64,000 nucleotides of DNA from Pseudomonas sp. S09G 359 (GCF_002843605.1 NZ_CP025263.1:76001-140000), one strand, 5' to 3'; shown: positions 17,636 through 27,703, counted from the stretch's first letter. Notes: generated by a model not told the origin, from the letters alone. Made by a program: numbers and translations.

Positions 17636-18424
17636 CTACACCCCTCGACGGGGCAGGACAAAACTCAGCAGAAACAGGGCGGCGGCCGTCACCACAATCG
17701 ACGGCCCGGCGGGCGTGTCCTTGAACCAGGACAACGCCAGGCCCCCGCACACTGCCAGCATGCCCAGCAGGCTGGCGCCAATCGCCATCTGCTCCGGTGA
17801 ACGGGCGTGGCGCTGGGCGGCGGCGGCCGGAATGATCAGCAGCGACGTGATCAACAATACGCCGACAATCTTCATCGCAACAGCGATGACTACCGCGATC
17901 AACAACATCAGCGCCATGCGCAGCGCCGGCACGGGCAGGCCTTCGACCGTGGCCAGCTCCTCATGCACGGTGATCGCCAGCAGCGGGCGCCACAGGGTCA
18001 CCAGCAACACCAGCACCGCCGCGCTGCCGCCGAGGATCCAGGCCAGGTCGGTCGGGCTGATCGCCAGCAGGTCGCCGAACAGATAGGCCATCAGGTCGAT
18101 GCGCACTTCATGCATGAAGCTCAGCACCACCAGGCCCAGGGACAGGGTGCTGGGCGCCAGGATGCCCAGCAGCGTGTCCGAGGCCAGCGGCTGGCGCTGT
18201 TGCAGGGTCACCAGCAGCACCGCCAGCAGCAGGCAGCCCACGGTTACGGCGATGGTCGGGCTCACATCCAGCAGGAAGCCCATGGCCACGCCGAGCAGGG
18301 CCGCGTGCGACAAGGTGTCGCCAAAGTAGGCCATGCGCCGCCAGACCACGAATGAGCCCAGTGGGCCCGCCACCAGTGCCAAAGCCAAGCCTGCCAGCAG
18401 GGCGTAGAGCAGAAAATCAGCCAT
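17636..18424 (-). CDS. znuB: Zinc ABC transporter permease
   Basis: Membrane permease of the ZnuABC high-affinity zinc importer, 262 residues with about eight helices. The family start [22 protein letters not shown] and the [15 protein letters not shown] segment are clear. The ATG at 18424 lies inside the end of znuC (8-base overlap). Upstream extension is ruled out by this overlap and by the loss of family similarity. Part of the zur-znuC-znuB operon. Confidence 0.94.
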   Translation of the reverse strand: MADFLLYALLAGLALALVAGPLGSFVVWRRMAYFGDTLSHAALLGVAMGFLLDVSPTIAVTVGCLLLAVLLVTLQQRQPLASDTLLGILAPSTLSLGLVVLSFMHEVRIDLMAYLFGDLLAISPTDLAWILGGSAAVLVLLVTLWRPLLAITVHEELATVEGLPVPALRMALMLLIAVVIAVAMKIVGVLLITSLLIIPAAAAQRHARSPEQMAIGASLLGMLAVCGGLALSWFKDTPAGPSIVVTAAALFLLSFVLPRRGV

Positions 18425-19202
18425 GCTTGCAGCTATCTCCATGGACATGTGTAGGGGGCGCGCCAGGATCGTCGACCACCGCGCCATGCAAATCGTGGGC
18501 GTGGTCGTGATGGTGGTGGTAGACCGCCAGGCTCTGGGCATTCTTGCCGAACAGCTCGACGAACGCCGGGTCGCCGCTGACCTGTTCCGGGTGGCCGGAG
18601 CAGCACACGTGGCGGTTGAGGCACACCACCTGATCGGTGGTACTCATCACCAGGTGCAGGTCGTGAGACACCATCAGCACGCCGCAGCCATGACGGTCGC
18701 GCAGGCGCGTGATCAGGCTGTACAGCTCGGCCTGGCCGGCCACGTCGACGCCTTGCACGGGTTCATCCAGCACCAGCAATTCAGGCTCGCGCAACAGCGC
18801 GCGGGCCAGCAGTACGCGCTGCATTTCGCCGCCGGAGATACTTTGCACCGGGCTGTCGATCACTTGCTCGGCGCCAACTTCCTTGAGCGCGGCCTGTGCG
18901 CGGGCACGGTCTACACCGGGCACCAGGCGCAGGAAGCGCAGCACCGACAGCGGCAGCGTCGGGTCGACGTGCAATTTTTGCGGCATGTAACCGACGCGCA
19001 GCTTGGGCTTGCGCCACACACTGCCGGTGTCGGGCTTGAGCAGCCCAAGTACCGCGCGCACCAGGGTGGTCTTGCCGGCGCCATTGGGGCCGATCAGCGT
19101 GACGATCTGCCCCGGCTCAACGCTCAGCGCGATGTTATCCAGCACGTTTTGCCCGGCGAACGTGACCCCAACCTGTTCCAGGCGGATTAACGCGTTGCTC
19201 AT
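18417..19202 (-). CDS. znuC: Zinc ABC transporter ATP-binding protein
   Basis: ATPase of the ZnuABC importer, 261 residues. Walker [10 protein letters not shown] (about 38-46), signature [16 protein letters not shown], Walker [13 protein letters not shown]. The C-terminus is rich in histidine ([13 protein letters not shown] and [10 protein letters not shown]), which may bind zinc and sense supply. The start overlaps the zur stop (ATGA), so the two are translationally coupled. Confidence 0.95.
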   Translation of the reverse strand: MSNALIRLEQVGVTFAGQNVLDNIALSVEPGQIVTLIGPNGAGKTTLVRAVLGLLKPDTGSVWRKPKLRVGYMPQKLHVDPTLPLSVLRFLRLVPGVDRARAQAALKEVGAEQVIDSPVQSISGGEMQRVLLARALLREPELLVLDEPVQGVDVAGQAELYSLITRLRDRHGCGVLMVSHDLHLVMSTTDQVVCLNRHVCCSGHPEQVSGDPAFVELFGKNAQSLAVYHHHHDHAHDLHGAVVDDPGAPPTHVHGDSCKHG

Positions 19203-19684
19203 CAAGCCCCCTGGCAGCCCGAGCACAGGCCGACGACTTCGACCGTTTGCCCTTCGACCCTGAAGCCAACGTCGGCGGCGCTTTTGATAATCGCGTCGCT
19301 GATGCTTTTTTGCTCAAGCTCGATGGCGGCGTGGCAGTCGCGGCAGATCAGGAACTGGCCCTGGTGCGCGTGCTCCGGGTGGTTGCAGCCGACAAAGGCG
19401 TTGAGCGAGGCGATGCGGTGCACCAGGCCGTTTTCCAGCAGGAAATCCAGCGCGCGGTACACGGTGGGCGGCGCGGCGCGGCGGCCGTCCTGCTCGCTGA
19501 GCACGCCAAGGATGTCGTAGGCGCCCAGTGGCTTGTGGCTCTGCCACACCAACTCCAGCACGCGGCGGCGCAAGGCAGTCAGGCGCAAACCCTTCTGTGC
19601 GCACAGAGTGTCGGCCTCGGACAGCGCGGTATGCACGCAGTGAGAGTGGTCGTGGGGACGGCTGGCAAGCGGTGTTTTAGGCAT
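19202..19684 (-). CDS. zur: Zinc uptake regulator Zur (Fur family)
   Basis: Zinc-responsive repressor of the zinc import genes, 160 residues. An N-terminal winged helix ([25 protein letters not shown], positions 34-58, then [20 protein letters not shown]) is followed by the dimer domain with metal ligands in [17 protein letters not shown] and a C-terminal CSGC pair that holds the structural zinc. First gene of the zur-znuC-znuB operon, divergent from znuA across a ~65-base gap that must hold both promoters. Confidence 0.94.
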   Translation of the reverse strand: MPKTPLASRPHDHSHCVHTALSEADTLCAQKGLRLTALRRRVLELVWQSHKPLGAYDILGVLSEQDGRRAAPPTVYRALDFLLENGLVHRIASLNAFVGCNHPEHAHQGQFLICRDCHAAIELEQKSISDAIIKSAADVGFRVEGQTVEVVGLCSGCQGA

Positions 19685-19709
19685 GAGCGGCGACAGACAT
19701 TTGATAGAG

Positions 19710-19725
19710 ACGTTATTATGTTACC
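19710..19725. promoter_or_regulatory. Putative Zur operator between zur and znuA
   Basis: ACGTTATTATGTTACC lies in the short divergent gap. Compared with the Zur consensus GTTATAnTATAAC it matches 9 of 12 fixed positions. The position would let one site control both zur-znuCB and znuA. It overlaps a TATTAT that could be a -10. Confidence 0.45.
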
Positions 19726-19751
19726 CGTTCCTACGTCATTGAGTGGTCATC

Positions 19752-20672
19752 GTGTCCCGACTTTTTCGCGTTTTTGTCGTATTTGTCACCAGTTTGTTCA
19801 TCGTTGGGGCCGCTCAGGCGGACGTCAAGGTGCTGACCAGCATCAAGCCGTTGCAGTTGATTGCTGCCGCTGTGCAGGACGGCGTGGCCGTTCCAGAGGT
19901 GTTGCTGCCGCCGGGCGCATCGCCGCACAACTATGCGTTGCGGCCATCCGACGTACGGCGCGTGCAGTCGGTGGACCTGTTGTATTGGATCGGCCCGGAC
20001 ATGGAAAGCTTCCTGCCGCGCGTGCTCAAGGGACGTAGCTTGCCAACCGTGGCGGTGCAGGACCTTCCTGGCATGAAACTGCGTCGTTTTGCCGAAGATA
20101 GCCACTCCCATGCCGACGATGCCGACGAACATGATCACGATCACCGCCCCGGCAGCCTGGATGCACACTTGTGGCTGTCCACGGTGAACGCACGGGTGAT
20201 CGCTGCACGCATGGCCGCTGACCTCAGCGCCGCCGACCCGGCGAATGCCGCGCGTTATCAGAGCAACGTAAAAGCCTTCGATGAGCGTTTGGATGCGCTG
20301 GATGCACGCCTGAAAAAACGTATGGCGGGGATTGGCGACAAGCCTTACTTCGTGTTCCACGAAGCCTTTGATTACTTCGAAGACACCTACGGCCTCAAGC
20401 ACGCCGGCGTGTTCAGTGTGGCCGCGGAGGTGCAGCCAGGTGCCCAGCACGTGGCGGCGATGCGTACACGCCTGCAGGAAGTCGGCAAGACCTGCGTGTT
20501 CAGCGAGCCGCCATTGCGCCCGCGTTTGGCTGAAACCCTGGTGGCCGGTTTGCCGGTGAAACTGGCGGAGCTGGATGCGCTGGGCGGGTATACCCCGGCC
20601 ACGGCGCAGGGTTACGAGCAGGTGCTGGAGAAGCTGGGGAATGACTTGGCGGGGTGCCTGGAGTCTTTATAA
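19752..20672 (+). CDS. znuA: Zinc ABC transporter substrate-binding protein
   Basis: Periplasmic zinc-binding protein of ZnuABC, about 306 residues. Signal peptide of about 24 residues ends in AAQA before DVKVLTSIKPL. Zinc-ligand histidines are in PPGASPHNYAL, LDAHLWLS and FVFHEAFDYFE. A His/Asp-rich loop (SHSHADDADEHDHDH) is the flexible zinc-gathering loop of the family. I prefer the GTG at 19752, which has GAGTGG just upstream. A GTG at 19743 would add three residues. Divergent from zur. Confidence 0.93.
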   Translation: MSRLFRVFVVFVTSLFIVGAAQADVKVLTSIKPLQLIAAAVQDGVAVPEVLLPPGASPHNYALRPSDVRRVQSVDLLYWIGPDMESFLPRVLKGRSLPTVAVQDLPGMKLRRFAEDSHSHADDADEHDHDHRPGSLDAHLWLSTVNARVIAARMAADLSAADPANAARYQSNVKAFDERLDALDARLKKRMAGIGDKPYFVFHEAFDYFEDTYGLKHAGVFSVAAEVQPGAQHVAAMRTRLQEVGKTCVFSEPPLRPRLAETLVAGLPVKLAELDALGGYTPATAQGYEQVLEKLGNDLAGCLESL

Positions 20673-20686
20673 GACTAATGAAGATC

Positions 20687-20781
20687 AAATGTGGGAGGGG
20701 GCTTGCCCCCGATGGCAGTGAGTCAGTCAACATATTTGTGACTGAAACACTGCCATCGGGGGCAAGCCCCCTCCCACATTT
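20687..20781. repeat. REPIN doublet abutting the thrB stop codon
   Basis: Plain GGGGGCTTGCCCCCGATGGC arms in inverted order with an AGTGAGTCAGTCA centre. Its right edge runs directly into the stop codon of thrB, so the thrB transcript would form the hairpin immediately after the coding region. Confidence 0.92.
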
Positions 20782-21735
20782 TTAGAGCGCGAACGGCAGG
20801 TGGACCGTGACCTGCTGGCGCTGCGCCAGGCGGTGTTCGAACTCGGCCGGATCGTGGATCAACACATCCTGCCCGGCAAACGACTCAGCCGCGATCAAGC
20901 GCGACAGCCAAAACCGCACACACGCCACACGCAACATGGTCGGCCAGAGCTCGGCTTCCTTCGCGGTAAACGGCCGCAACCCTGCGTAGGCGCCCAGCAA
21001 CGCCCGGGCGCGTTGCCCATCAATCAGGCCATCCGCATCCGAACACCAGTCGTTCAGGGCGATTGCCACGTCATATAGCATCGGGCCTGAGCAGGCGTTG
21101 TAGAAGTCGATCAGGCCGGTCAGGTGTGTGCCTTCGAACATCGCGTTGTCGCGGAACAGGTCGGCGTGCACGTTAGCGCGTGGCAGGGCGAGGATGTCGG
21201 CCTTGTGGGCTTGGATCTCGCTCAACGCCGCTTGCAGCAGGCGTTGCTGGGTGTCGTTGAGGTGCGAAAGCAGTTGCGCGCCTTCGCTGAGCATCCAATC
21301 CAGCCCGCGATCGGTCTTGCGCTCCAGCACTTTCTCGCCTTGCGTGGCCAGGTGCAGGTGGCCGAGCAGGTCGCCTACCTGGGCGCAATGCTGCGCGTTG
21401 GCGTCTTTGATGTGCTTGCCGGCCAGGCGTGGCTGCAGCAGCGCCGGTTTGCCCTTGAGTTCACGCAGGGCCATGCCGTCGGTGGTGCGCAGGGCGTAAG
21501 GCACCGGCAGGTCGGCGTCGTGCAGCACGTCGAGCAGCTCGATGAAGAATGGCATTTCGGCGACAGGGCCGCGCTCAACCAGGGTCAGGACGAATTCGCC
21601 CTGTTCCAGGCTGATAAAAAAATTGGTGTTTTCGCTGCCGGCAGCAATCCCCTGGAAATCAAGCAGGCGGCCGAGCCCGTAAGGGGCGAGAAAGGTTTCC
21701 AGCTCGGGCCGAGCCAGCGGGGTGAACACAGACAT
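20782..21735 (-). CDS. thrB: Homoserine kinase (ThrB, APH-fold type)
   Basis: Phosphorylates homoserine in threonine synthesis. This is the Pseudomonas type with an aminoglycoside-phosphotransferase fold, not the GHMP type of E. coli. 317 residues. ENTNFFISLEQGEFVLTLVE is the N-lobe, with the catalytic loop in HADLFRDNAMFEG and the metal-binding aspartate in GLIDFYNACSGP. The ATG at 21735 gives the usual family N-terminus MSVFTPL. The frame extends 14 codons upstream without a ribosome binding site. Downstream of the DUF2782 gene on the same strand. Confidence 0.92.
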   Translation of the reverse strand: MSVFTPLARPELETFLAPYGLGRLLDFQGIAAGSENTNFFISLEQGEFVLTLVERGPVAEMPFFIELLDVLHDADLPVPYALRTTDGMALRELKGKPALLQPRLAGKHIKDANAQHCAQVGDLLGHLHLATQGEKVLERKTDRGLDWMLSEGAQLLSHLNDTQQRLLQAALSEIQAHKADILALPRANVHADLFRDNAMFEGTHLTGLIDFYNACSGPMLYDVAIALNDWCSDADGLIDGQRARALLGAYAGLRPFTAKEAELWPTMLRVACVRFWLSRLIAAESFAGQDVLIHDPAEFEHRLAQRQQVTVHLPFAL

Positions 21736-21791
21736 GGTTAAAACTGCCAGTACGGGCGCCGCGGTACGCGGCGCCAATTTAAGTTAAGAAA

Positions 21792-22082
21792 TCATTTCCA
21801 TTCGAAGATCTTCCATGACGGGATCAGCATATCCGGCTGGTCAGAGCGGATGAAGTTCGCATCGGTTCCGTCCGCGCGCACCAGGAAATACGGTGGTGCA
21901 CCTTTAGGGGTGACCTTGATTGCATACAGGAAACCGTTCTGGCGGTACTCCTGGATAGTCTTGTCGCCTTCCGTGCGAATGGTCACTTCCGGGTCGCCCG
22001 AGGGCGCGCTGTCTGCCGCCATGGCAGCCATCGGCGCGAGTGCAATCAGGCCAGTCAACAGCAGGCGATTGAATGTACGCAT
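21792..22082 (-). CDS. DUF2782 periplasmic protein (96 aa)
   Basis: A 96-residue protein with a signal peptide (about 22 residues, ending AAMA) and a small domain of about 70 residues containing TIRTEGDKTIQEYRQNG and PPYFLVRADG, typical of DUF2782. Function unknown. In pseudomonads it lies between thrB and polA, as here, and is transcribed toward thrB with a 56-base gap. Divergent from polA. Confidence 0.88.
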   Translation of the reverse strand: MRTFNRLLLTGLIALAPMAAMAADSAPSGDPEVTIRTEGDKTIQEYRQNGFLYAIKVTPKGAPPYFLVRADGTDANFIRSDQPDMLIPSWKIFEWK

Positions 22083-22156
22083 GATAACCTTGTCCCTTTG
22101 TTTTCATTGGTCCGGCTATTCTAGCGCCTGACCCGCCGAAAAGGTTGATCCTGCTC

Positions 22157-24934
22157 ATGAGCCAAGCGCCCCTCGTCCTGGTGGACGGTTCGTCTTACCT
22201 GTACCGCGCCTTCCACGCGCTGCCACCGCTGACCACGTCCAAAGGCCTGCCGACCGGTGCGGTCAAGGGCGTGTTGAACATGCTCAAAAGCCTGCGCAAG
22301 CAGTACCCGGACAGCCCGTTTGCCGTCGTATTCGACGCCAAGGGTGGGACCTTTCGCGATGACATGTACGCCGAATACAAGGCCAACCGCCCAAGCATGC
22401 CCGATGACATGCGCGTGCAGATCGAGCCGCTGCACCAGAGCGTGATCGCCCTGGGCTTCCCCTTGTTGTGCGTCGAAGGCGTCGAGGCCGATGACGTGAT
22501 CGGCACCCTGGCCCGCAGCAGCGCGGCCGCCGACCGCCCGGTGGTGATTTCTACCGGTGACAAGGACATGGCGCAGTTGGTCGACGGGCACATTACCTTG
22601 GTCAACACGATGACCGGTAGCTCGATGGACATTGAGGGCGTAAAGGAGAAATTTGGCGTCGCTCCCGAGCAGATCATCGACTATCTGGCGTTGATGGGTG
22701 ATTCGTCCGACAACATCCCGGGCGTTCCGGGCATTGGTCCGAAGACGGCTTCCGGCTTGCTGGTAGGCGTGAACGGTGGCCTTAAAGAGCTGTATGAGCA
22801 GCTGGATATCGTACCGACCTTGCCGATTCGCGGCGCCAAGACGCTGCCGGCCAAGTTGGAAGAGCACCGGGAAATGGCGTTCTTGTCCTATCAGTTGGCC
22901 ACGATCAAGGTCGACGTGCCGCTGGAGGTGGGCCTGGATGACCTGCACCTGATCGAACCTGACCGCGAAAAGCTGCTGGAGCTGTACACCCTGCTTGAGT
23001 TCAAGAGCTGGATCGATGAGATTCAGCGTGATGCCAAGCGGGTCGAACTCAAGGCGGCGCCGGTTGTTGATGAAGTCGTGGAGCCTGTTGCGCCGCAGGA
23101 AGCGTCCTACACCACCATTCTTGACCAGGCTACATTCGACACCTGGTTGAAGAAGCTCAACGACGCGAAGCTGTTCGCATTCGATACGGAAACCACCGGC
23201 ATCGACGCCCAGCAGGCGCAGTTGGTCGGGGTTTCCTTCGCCGTGCAGTCCCATGAAGCGGCCTACATCCCGCTGACCCATTCCTACATCGGTGCACCGC
23301 AGCAGTTGGATCGCGACACCGTGTTGCGGGCCTTGAAGCCGCTGCTGGAAGACCCGGCCAAGCTCAAGGTGGGCCAGCACGCCAAGTTCGACATGAACAT
23401 CCTGGCCAACTGCGCTATCGGCGGTGATCCGGCAAACGGCATCACCGTGCGCGGCATCGCGTTCGACACCATGCTTGAGTCCTACGTGCTGAACTCCACC
23501 GCGACCCGCCACGATATGGACAGCCTGGCCAAGAAGTACCTGGACTACGACACCGTCAGTTTCCAGGACATCGCCGGCAAAGGCGCCAAGCAGCTGACGT
23601 TCGACCAGATCGCGCTAGAGCAGGCCGGGCCTTACGCGGCGGAAGACGCCGATGTGACCCTGCGCCTGCATCAGGCCTTGTTCGCACAGCTTGAAGCCAT
23701 CCCGAGCCTGGCCAGTGTGCTGACGGACATCGAAATTCCGTTGGTGCCGGTGCTGGCGCGGATCGAACGCCAAGGCGCCTTGGTGGATGCGCAGTTGCTG
23801 GGCGTACAGAGCATCGAGCTAGGCAACAAGATGGTTGAGCTGGAGCGCCAGGCGTTTGAAATCGCCGGTGAGGAGTTCAACCTGGGTTCGCCCAAGCAGC
23901 TTGGCGCGATCCTCTACGAAAAGCTCGGCTTGCCGGTGCTTAAGAAGACCGGCAAGGGGCAGGCCTCTACGGCCGAAGAAGTGCTGGCCAAGCTGGCTGA
24001 AGATGACTACCCGCTGCCCAAGGTACTGATGCAGTACCGCAGCATGAGCAAGCTCAAAAGCACCTACACCGACCGCCTGCCGGAGCAGATCAACCCGCGT
24101 ACCGGGCGTGTTCATACCTCTTATCATCAGGCGGTGGCGGCGACCGGGCGTTTGTCTTCCAGTGACCCGAACCTGCAAAACATTCCGGTGCGTACCGCCG
24201 AAGGTCGGCGGATTCGCCAGGCATTCGTGGCCCCCAAGGGCTACAAGCTTTTGGCGGCGGACTATTCGCAGATCGAACTGCGGATCATGGCGCACTTGTC
24301 CAAGGACGAGGGGTTGATGAATGCCTTCCGCAATGACCTCGATGTGCACACCGCCACGGCGGCCGAGGTGTTCAAGGTTGAATTGGCGGAGGTCACGTCC
24401 AATCAGCGCCGTAGTGCCAAGGCGATCAACTTTGGCCTGATCTACGGCATGGGCGCGCAAAAGCTCGGCAAGGATATCGGCGTCGATACCAAGACCGCCA
24501 AGGCTTACATCGACGTGTATTTCGCCCGCTACCCTGGGGTACGCGAGTACATGGAACGCACCCGTGGCCAAGCGGCCGACCAGGGTTATGTCGAAACCTT
24601 CTTCGGTCGTCGGCTGTATTTGCCGGATATCAATTCCAACAAGCCTCAGGAGCGTGCGGCGGCAGAACGCACCGCGATCAACGCGCCGATGCAGGGCACG
24701 GCGGCGGATATCATCAAGAAAGCCATGGTGCTGGTGGATAACTGGCTGACCGAGTCCGGCCTGGATGCGAAGGTTATCCTGCAGGTGCACGATGAATTGG
24801 TGCTTGAGGTGCGTGAAGACCTGGTTGCGCAAGTCAGCGAGAAAATTCGCGAGCACATGAGCGCGGCTGCGCAGTTGGATGTGCCGCTGGTGGTGGACGT
24901 GGGCGTGGGCGACAACTGGGACGAAGCGCACTGA
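22157..24934 (+). CDS. polA: DNA polymerase I
   Basis: Repair and lagging-strand polymerase, 925 residues, all three domains intact. The 5' nuclease comes first (residues 1-290, with [18 protein letters not shown] and GIGPKTAS). The 3'-5' proofreading domain follows, with FAFDTETTG around D343 and [13 protein letters not shown]. The polymerase domain has [27 protein letters not shown] and the catalytic HDE near residue 879. Start at ATG 22157, giving the family N-terminus [15 protein letters not shown]. An upstream TTG is unlikely. A weak hairpin (24947-24969) follows the stop. Confidence 0.97.
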   Translation: MSQAPLVLVDGSSYLYRAFHALPPLTTSKGLPTGAVKGVLNMLKSLRKQYPDSPFAVVFDAKGGTFRDDMYAEYKANRPSMPDDMRVQIEPLHQSVIALGFPLLCVEGVEADDVIGTLARSSAAADRPVVISTGDKDMAQLVDGHITLVNTMTGSSMDIEGVKEKFGVAPEQIIDYLALMGDSSDNIPGVPGIGPKTASGLLVGVNGGLKELYEQLDIVPTLPIRGAKTLPAKLEEHREMAFLSYQLATIKVDVPLEVGLDDLHLIEPDREKLLELYTLLEFKSWIDEIQRDAKRVELKAAPVVDEVVEPVAPQEASYTTILDQATFDTWLKKLNDAKLFAFDTETTGIDAQQAQLVGVSFAVQSHEAAYIPLTHSYIGAPQQLDRDTVLRALKPLLEDPAKLKVGQHAKFDMNILANCAIGGDPANGITVRGIAFDTMLESYVLNSTATRHDMDSLAKKYLDYDTVSFQDIAGKGAKQLTFDQIALEQAGPYAAEDADVTLRLHQALFAQLEAIPSLASVLTDIEIPLVPVLARIERQGALVDAQLLGVQSIELGNKMVELERQAFEIAGEEFNLGSPKQLGAILYEKLGLPVLKKTGKGQASTAEEVLAKLAEDDYPLPKVLMQYRSMSKLKSTYTDRLPEQINPRTGRVHTSYHQAVAATGRLSSSDPNLQNIPVRTAEGRRIRQAFVAPKGYKLLAADYSQIELRIMAHLSKDEGLMNAFRNDLDVHTATAAEVFKVELAEVTSNQRRSAKAINFGLIYGMGAQKLGKDIGVDTKTAKAYIDVYFARYPGVREYMERTRGQAADQGYVETFFGRRLYLPDINSNKPQERAAAERTAINAPMQGTAADIIKKAMVLVDNWLTESGLDAKVILQVHDELVLEVREDLVAQVSEKIREHMSAAAQLDVPLVVDVGVGDNWDEAH

Positions 24935-25027
24935 TTTCCGGGGCTTTGCCATCACTTGGGGTGGTGGCAGAGTGCTTTAGTGCCGAATTCACCGTCAGTT
25001 ATTTCCAATAGTTTTTTGAACCTGCCG

Positions 25028-25056
25028 GAACTTAACCCGTGAACTGCTACTCAGAG
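25028..25056 (+). promoter_or_regulatory. AlgU/RpoE-type promoter of the ErsA-like sRNA
   Basis: GAACTT at 25028-25033, 17 bases, then TCAGA at 25051-25055. This is close to the sigma22 (AlgU) consensus GAACTT-N16/17-TCtgA. ErsA of P. aeruginosa is known to depend on sigma22. Confidence 0.65.
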
Positions 25057-25061
25057 TTACT

Positions 25062-25191
25062 GAATGGGTGGTGAAGCCCTTCAATGCTCCTATGTTGTGT
25101 TAAGTGTTGGCAGATATCTGGACCCCGCCCTAGCGGTCCGGAACTTGAACCCCGAACTTCCCCTCCCCATACGAAGTCCGGGGTTTTTTTT
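25062..25191 (+). ncRNA. ersA: ErsA-type small RNA (Spot 42 position)
   Basis: A ~130-base transcript is expected from about 25062 to the strong terminator at 25148-25191. It lies between polA and engB, the place of Spot 42 in E. coli and, as I recall, of ErsA in P. aeruginosa (about 132 bases), and it has an envelope-stress promoter in front. It contains a C-rich single-stranded stretch (CCCCTCCCC) in the terminator loop and no convincing reading frame. ErsA acts with Hfq on envelope and exopolysaccharide genes such as algC. Targets here would have to be tested. Confidence 0.75.
25148..25191 (+). terminator. Intrinsic terminator of the ErsA-like RNA
   Basis: AACCCCG-A-ACTTC (25148-25160) pairs with GAAGT-C-CGGGGTT (25173-25185), and eight Ts follow from 25184. 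Twelve pairs with one mismatch. Confidence 0.9.
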
Positions 25192-25204
25192 GCCCGCAGA
25201 AAAG

Positions 25205-25846
25205 TTACTCCGCGAGTTCTGCGCCCTTATCCGCCAGTTCCATCCAGCCCGCCAACACGGTGTAGGCATCTTCCAGGCCCATGCGCTTGGGCGCCGAGAA
25301 CAACTGGATGGTGATCGCGTCGCCCCAACCCTTACGGATTTCGGACTGCACTTTGAGCAGGGTGTTCTTGGCTGCGCCGTAGGTCAGCTTGTCGGCCTTG
25401 GTCAGCAGGATATGCATCGGCATGCCACTGGCGACGGCCCAATCGAGCATCAGCAGGTCGAAGTCGGTCATTGGATGACGGATGTCCATCATCAAAATCA
25501 AACCCTTCAAACTCTCGCGGCCACCCAAGTAAGCCTCCAGGTGACGCTGCCAGTGCAGCTTCAGTGGGATAGGTACTTTTGCGTAACCGTAGCCCGGCAG
25601 GTCGACCAGACGCCGATCATCGTCTAGCTTGAAGAAATTGAGCAGTTGCGTGCGGCCCGGGGTTTTCGAGGTACGCGCCAGGCTGGCGTGGGTCAGGGTG
25701 TTCAGTGCGCTGGACTTACCGGCGTTGGAACGGCCGGCAAAGGCGACTTCAAAGCCCTCGTCATCGGGGCATTGGTCAACTTTGGCGGCGCTGAGCATGA
25801 AGGTGGACTGTTGGCACAGACCGAGGATGGGATTCTTGAGTTGCAT
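25205..25846 (-). CDS. engB: Ribosome biogenesis GTPase EngB/YsxC
   Basis: Essential GTP-binding protein for large-subunit ribosome assembly, 213 residues. G1 is GRSNAGKS (38-45), G3 is DLPGYG, G4 is TKADK and G5 is in LFSAPKRMG. The ATG at 25846 gives the family start [16 protein letters not shown]. The frame stays open further upstream but without similarity. Convergent with the sRNA and polA. Confidence 0.95.
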   Translation of the reverse strand: MQLKNPILGLCQQSTFMLSAAKVDQCPDDEGFEVAFAGRSNAGKSSALNTLTHASLARTSKTPGRTQLLNFFKLDDDRRLVDLPGYGYAKVPIPLKLHWQRHLEAYLGGRESLKGLILMMDIRHPMTDFDLLMLDWAVASGMPMHILLTKADKLTYGAAKNTLLKVQSEIRKGWGDAITIQLFSAPKRMGLEDAYTVLAGWMELADKGAELAE

Positions 25847-26038
25847 GAGATTTCCGATGTGGGCGGTGCCGAAAAAGGGTGCGGCAAGCGGTGTCGTTTC
25901 CGTTTCAGTAGCGCCAGTATATAATGCCGCAGATTTTGTGTGTGTTTTGTCCCAGCGAAGGATGAAGTTCACGGGAGCGAAAGACCTTTATTGCGCATTA
26001 GAACGCAAAACGCTCTCAAACCCTGAAAAGGTCGATGT

Positions 26039-26260
26039 ATGACCTGATGGTTGCGCGCTTTTGGTGTCCTGGTCCCGCTTTTTGGCGCTCAGGCTACACA
26101 GGAACCGGAGGCGCTGTACAACCGAGTTTGCGTGGCCGCGCTGAGGCAACACGTGACCCAGGGTTTCAAGGCAATGCCGCCGCGTGGTTTGTGCATGGAC
26201 TGCAGTACTGAGGATTACCAGGCCATCAACGAGTTGATGGTGAGTAAACCCGGTAGATAA
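26039..26260 (+). pseudogene. Decayed cytochrome c5-like gene lacking its heme motif
   Basis: The frame ATG ACC TGA TGG TTG begins like a cytochrome signal peptide but has a stop at codon 3. The rest reads FGVLVPLFGAQATQEPEALY, then NRVCVAALRQHVTQGF, then AMPPRGLCMDCSTEDYQAI. The C-terminal half (AMPPRGxCMDCS) is clearly cytochrome c5, but the segment that should hold CxxCH and about 40 following residues is missing between NRVC and RQHVTQG, as if deleted in frame. An intact c5-type gene is expected here, directly upstream of cytochrome c4. A 69-residue product from an internal TTG is conceivable but could not bind heme. Confidence 0.8.
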
Positions 26261-26293
26261 CTCTTAAACCCTTAGCCGTAGTTGGATTAGCTG

Positions 26294-26899
26294 ATGAACA
26301 AACTGATCGTGAGTCTGCTGTTGACCTTGGGCATCACCGGTGTTGCCCATGCTGCAGGCGACGCTACAGCGGGTCAGGCGAAAGCCGCCGTATGTGGTGC
26401 TTGCCACGGACCGGATGGTAACAGCCCGGCGCCGAACTTCCCCAAACTGGCGGGCCAGGGTGAACGTTACCTGACCAAGCAGATGCACGACATCAAGGAC
26501 GGCAAGCGCACGGTGCTGGAAATGACCGGCTTGCTGACCAACCTCAGCGATCAGGACCTGGCAGACATCGCGGCGTATTTTGCCAGCCAGAAAGGCAGTG
26601 TGGGAGCTGCCGATCCTAAACAAGTCGCACACGGTGAAGAACTGTTCCGTGGTGGCAACCTGGAAAAAGGCATGCCGTCCTGCATCGGTTGCCACTCGCC
26701 CAATGGCGCGGGGCTTGCCGCAGCCGGCTTCCCGCACCTGAGCGGGCAACACGCGCAGTACGTTGCCAAGCAGCTGACGGACTTCCGTGAAGGTAATCGC
26801 ACCAACGATGGCGATACCAAAATCATGCAAAGCATCGCCGGCAAGTTGAGCAACAAGGACATCGAAGCGGTTTCGCAGTATATCCAGGGCCTGCACTGA
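26294..26899 (+). CDS. cc4: Cytochrome c4, diheme
   Basis: Periplasmic diheme cytochrome that donates electrons to terminal oxidases, 201 residues. Signal peptide 1-20 (ending GVAHA). The two heme motifs are CGACH (34-38) and CIGCH (130-134), each followed by a c4-type half with FPKLAGQGERYL and FPHLSGQHAQYV. The two halves are the internal duplication of the family. Sits between the broken c5 gene and dsbA, with its own terminator. Confidence 0.95.
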   Translation: MNKLIVSLLLTLGITGVAHAAGDATAGQAKAAVCGACHGPDGNSPAPNFPKLAGQGERYLTKQMHDIKDGKRTVLEMTGLLTNLSDQDLADIAAYFASQKGSVGAADPKQVAHGEELFRGGNLEKGMPSCIGCHSPNGAGLAAAGFPHLSGQHAQYVAKQLTDFREGNRTNDGDTKIMQSIAGKLSNKDIEAVSQYIQGLH

Positions 26900-26944
26900 T
26901 CCAGGCGCCAGGTTAACGCTCGATTAATCCATCGATGCAAGCAT

Positions 26945-26974
26945 AAAAAGGGTGGCCCAGGCCGCCCTTTTTTG
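26945..26974 (+). terminator. Intrinsic terminator after cytochrome c4
   Basis: AAAAGGGTGGC pairs with GCCGCCCTTTT (one G-T pair) around a short loop, ending in a run of Ts. Confidence 0.85.
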
Positions 26975-27067
26975 TGGCCGGTGCCGTTACACTAACGAAC
27001 TCATGCCCGCGTAGACCTGTCACAACAAAGGTCGCGTGAGGCGACTTTATTTGTCCAGGAGTAAAGC

Positions 27068-27703
27068 ATGCGTAATCTGATCCTCAGCGCCGCTCTCGTC
27101 ACTGCCAGCCTCTTCGGCATGACCGCACAAGCTGCCGACGTGCCGCTTGAAGCCGGTAAAACCTATGTTGAATTGGCCAACCCTGTACCCGTATCGGTAC
27201 CGGGCAAGATCGAAGTGGTGGAGCTGTTCTGGTATGGCTGCCCGCATTGCTACGCCTTTGAGCCGACCATCAACCCATGGGTTGAGAAACTCCCGTCCGA
27301 CGTCAACTTCAAGCGCATTCCAGCCATGTTCGGCGGCCCATGGGATGCTCACGGCCAACTGTTCCTGACCCTGGAAGCCATGGGTGTGGAGCATAAGGTC
27401 CACAACGCGGTATTCGACGCGATCCAGAAACAAGGCAAGCGCCTGACCAAGCCGGATGAAATGGCTGACTTCGTTGCCACCCAGGGTGTCGACAAGGACA
27501 AGTTCCTGGCCACCTACAACTCCTTCGCTATCCAGGGCCAGATCAAGCAGGCCAAGGAACTCGCGCAGAAGTATGGCGTGCAAGGTGTACCGACCATGAT
27601 CGTCAACGGTAAGTACCGTTTCGACCTGGGCACTACCGGTGGTCCTGAAGCGACCCTCAACGTTGCCGACCAGCTGATCGCCAAAGAGCGCGCAGCCAAG
27701 TAA
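27068..27703 (+). CDS. dsbA: Thiol:disulfide interchange protein DsbA
   Basis: Periplasmic oxidase that forms disulfide bonds in secreted proteins, 211 residues. Signal peptide of 22 residues (ending MTAQA). The active site is CPHC at 58-61 in a thioredoxin fold interrupted by a helical insert, and the cis-proline loop is GVPTMIVNG. A hairpin (AGGTCGC/GCGACTTT, about 27030-27050) precedes the ribosome binding site. The next gene follows after ten bases. Confidence 0.95.
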   Translation: MRNLILSAALVTASLFGMTAQAADVPLEAGKTYVELANPVPVSVPGKIEVVELFWYGCPHCYAFEPTINPWVEKLPSDVNFKRIPAMFGGPWDAHGQLFLTLEAMGVEHKVHNAVFDAIQKQGKRLTKPDEMADFVATQGVDKDKFLATYNSFAIQGQIKQAKELAQKYGVQGVPTMIVNGKYRFDLGTTGGPEATLNVADQLIAKERAAK

